Below, in pieces: positions 63,113 through 64,000 of a DNA stretch of 64,000 bases. The stretch is from Apodemus sylvaticus (taxonomy: Eukaryota > Chordata > Mammalia > Rodentia > Muridae), in NCBI RefSeq assembly GCF_947179515.1, contig NC_067472.1:106724506-106788505 (forward strand), given 5' to 3'. Below the pieces are notes generated by a model. It saw only the letters and a program-made list of their open reading frames with translations. It was not told the origin of the DNA and searched no databases. The translations under genes were made by a program, and so were the position numbers. The first letter of the stretch is position 1. Every line of letters begins with the position of its first letter.

Positions 63113-63379
63113 TGCCTCCTCCTGCTTGGAGTTTGTCCCCTTGCTCCAGGCAGCCAGCTACAGGACACCTTCACTGTCCTGGGGCTCCCGCCTTGTGGCA
63201 TGCTTTTTTTTTTTTTTTTTTTTAGAAGAAAAAGGGGAGTTTTACCTTTAGTATTTGTGTTGCTGGTGGGAGTGAGGTTCTTACTGTCTAGTGAAATTCA
63301 AAGTTCTAAGTAACATTCTATTTTATAAAGATCTTAGAAATATTTTACTTGTTTTTACTTCTTTCTTCTTTCCTTTCTT

Positions 63380-63595
63380 TCTTTCTTTTTTTTGGGGGGG
63401 GTTGTTTTTTTGTTTTTTTTTTGTTTTTTTTTTTGTTTTTTTGTTTTTTTTGGTTTTTTTTGAGACGGTTTCTCTGTGTAGCCCTGGCTGTCCTGGAACT
63501 CACTTTGTAGACCAGGCTGGCCTCCAACTCAAAAATCCACCTGCCTCTGCCTCTCAAGTGCTGGGATTAAAGGCGTGTGCCACCACTGCCCGATG
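63380..63595 (-). mobile_element. T-rich tail and near-consensus B1
   Basis: Irregular T/G-rich run 63380-63455 (an expanded A-tail read backwards), then B1 63456-63594 (GAGACGGTTTCTCTGTGTAG, TAAAGGCGTGTGCCACCACT). Confidence 0.9.
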
Positions 63596-63602
63596 ACACT
63601 AT

Positions 63603-63945
63603 TTTCTTTTAATGTTTTGCCTGTGTATATCTCTATGTGAGAGTATTGGTTCACCTGGAACTGAAGTTACAGACAGCTGTGAGCCGCCATGTGGTTGCTG
63701 GGAATTGAACCCAGGTCCTCTGGAGGAGCAGCCAGCGCTCTTATCCATTGATCCATCTCTCTTGCCTGAGTTTTCACTTTATGTGTACGCCTGTTTTGCC
63801 TGCATGTGTGTAAGTGTTACTGTGTGCCTGCCTGGTGCTTGTGGATGTCAGAAGAGGTTCCAAGAGCTTCTCCAACTGGAACAACAGTCAGTTGGAGCTG
63901 CCAGGTGGAGCTCCCCAGAAGGGCAGCCAGTGCTCCTAATTGTGA
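63603..63945 (-). mobile_element. Two B3 SINEs in tandem, both reverse
   Basis: First: AATGTTTTGCCTGTGTATAT to ATTGATCCATCTCTCTTGCC (63603-63768). Second: GTGTACGCCTGTTTTGCCTG to GGCAGCCAGTGCTCC (63772-63940). Confidence 0.8.
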
Positions 63946-63956
63946 GCTTGGATCTT

Positions 63957-64000
63957 ATTATTGTTGTTGTTGTTGTTATTATTATATGTAAGTACACCGT
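63957..64000 (-). mobile_element. B2 SINE tail, cut by the window end
   Basis: TTATTGTTGTTGTTGTTGTT run then ATTATATGTAAGTACACCGT, the tail end of a reverse B2. The body lies beyond the window. Confidence 0.8.

Overview
This is a rodent, almost certainly mouse (Mus), genomic window. It carries the complete eight-exon Dgat2 gene (diacylglycerol O-acyltransferase 2) on the + strand, flanked by SINE-rich intergenic DNA. The Mus assignment rests on many B1 SINEs with 7SL-type consensus, B2 elements of the mouse type with intact target-site duplications, B3/B4/RSINE1/ID elements, and abundant long microsatellites. The joined exons give a 388-residue protein with the DGAT2 family landmarks: FLVLGVAC at 80-87, YFP at 139-141, HPHG at 161-164 and a VVGGAAES block. 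No second protein-coding gene was found.

Layout. 1-29.2 kb: intergenic DNA upstream of Dgat2. It holds SINEs, three fossil L1M fragments (about 1.2-1.5, 13.3-15.1 and 16-19 kb), a 16-bp minisatellite (17.04-17.30 kb), a 208-bp pure purine tract that splits a B1 (16.37 kb) and long simple repeats. 29.2-29.9 kb: GC-rich promoter and exon 1, with GC boxes, a TATA-like TATAAAG, an E-box, and a 5' leader with a 14-codon upstream ORF. 29.9-58.2 kb: introns 1-7. Intron 1 has a B1 nested in a B1 with a (TTC)27 tract, then about 8 kb nearly free of SINEs with several MIR-like fragments. 58.2-59.2 kb: the last exon with a 3' UTR of about 0.9 kb and AATAAA at 59212. 59.2-64 kb: downstream intergenic DNA with SINEs and a strong CTCF-like motif at 61.27 kb. 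A B2 is cut off by the right edge.

Dgat2 makes triacylglycerol from diacylglycerol and fatty acyl-CoA at the ER and lipid-droplet surface. All seven introns are GT-AG and the reading frame closes exactly (1167 nt with stop). Candidate regulatory signals seen by eye are nine CACGTG E-boxes between 29.2 and 59.2 kb (none noticed in the upstream 29 kb), an HNF4/CEBP/FOX/GATA-like cluster just before exon 2, an AT-rich block in intron 2, a GC-box cluster in intron 4, and two perfect CRE palindromes.

I saw no new biological system such as a CRISPR array, operon or defence island. The window is a vertebrate metabolic gene and its repeat landscape. SINE, MIR, L1M and L2 names come from recognition by eye, so boundaries are approximate (about 10-30 bp).
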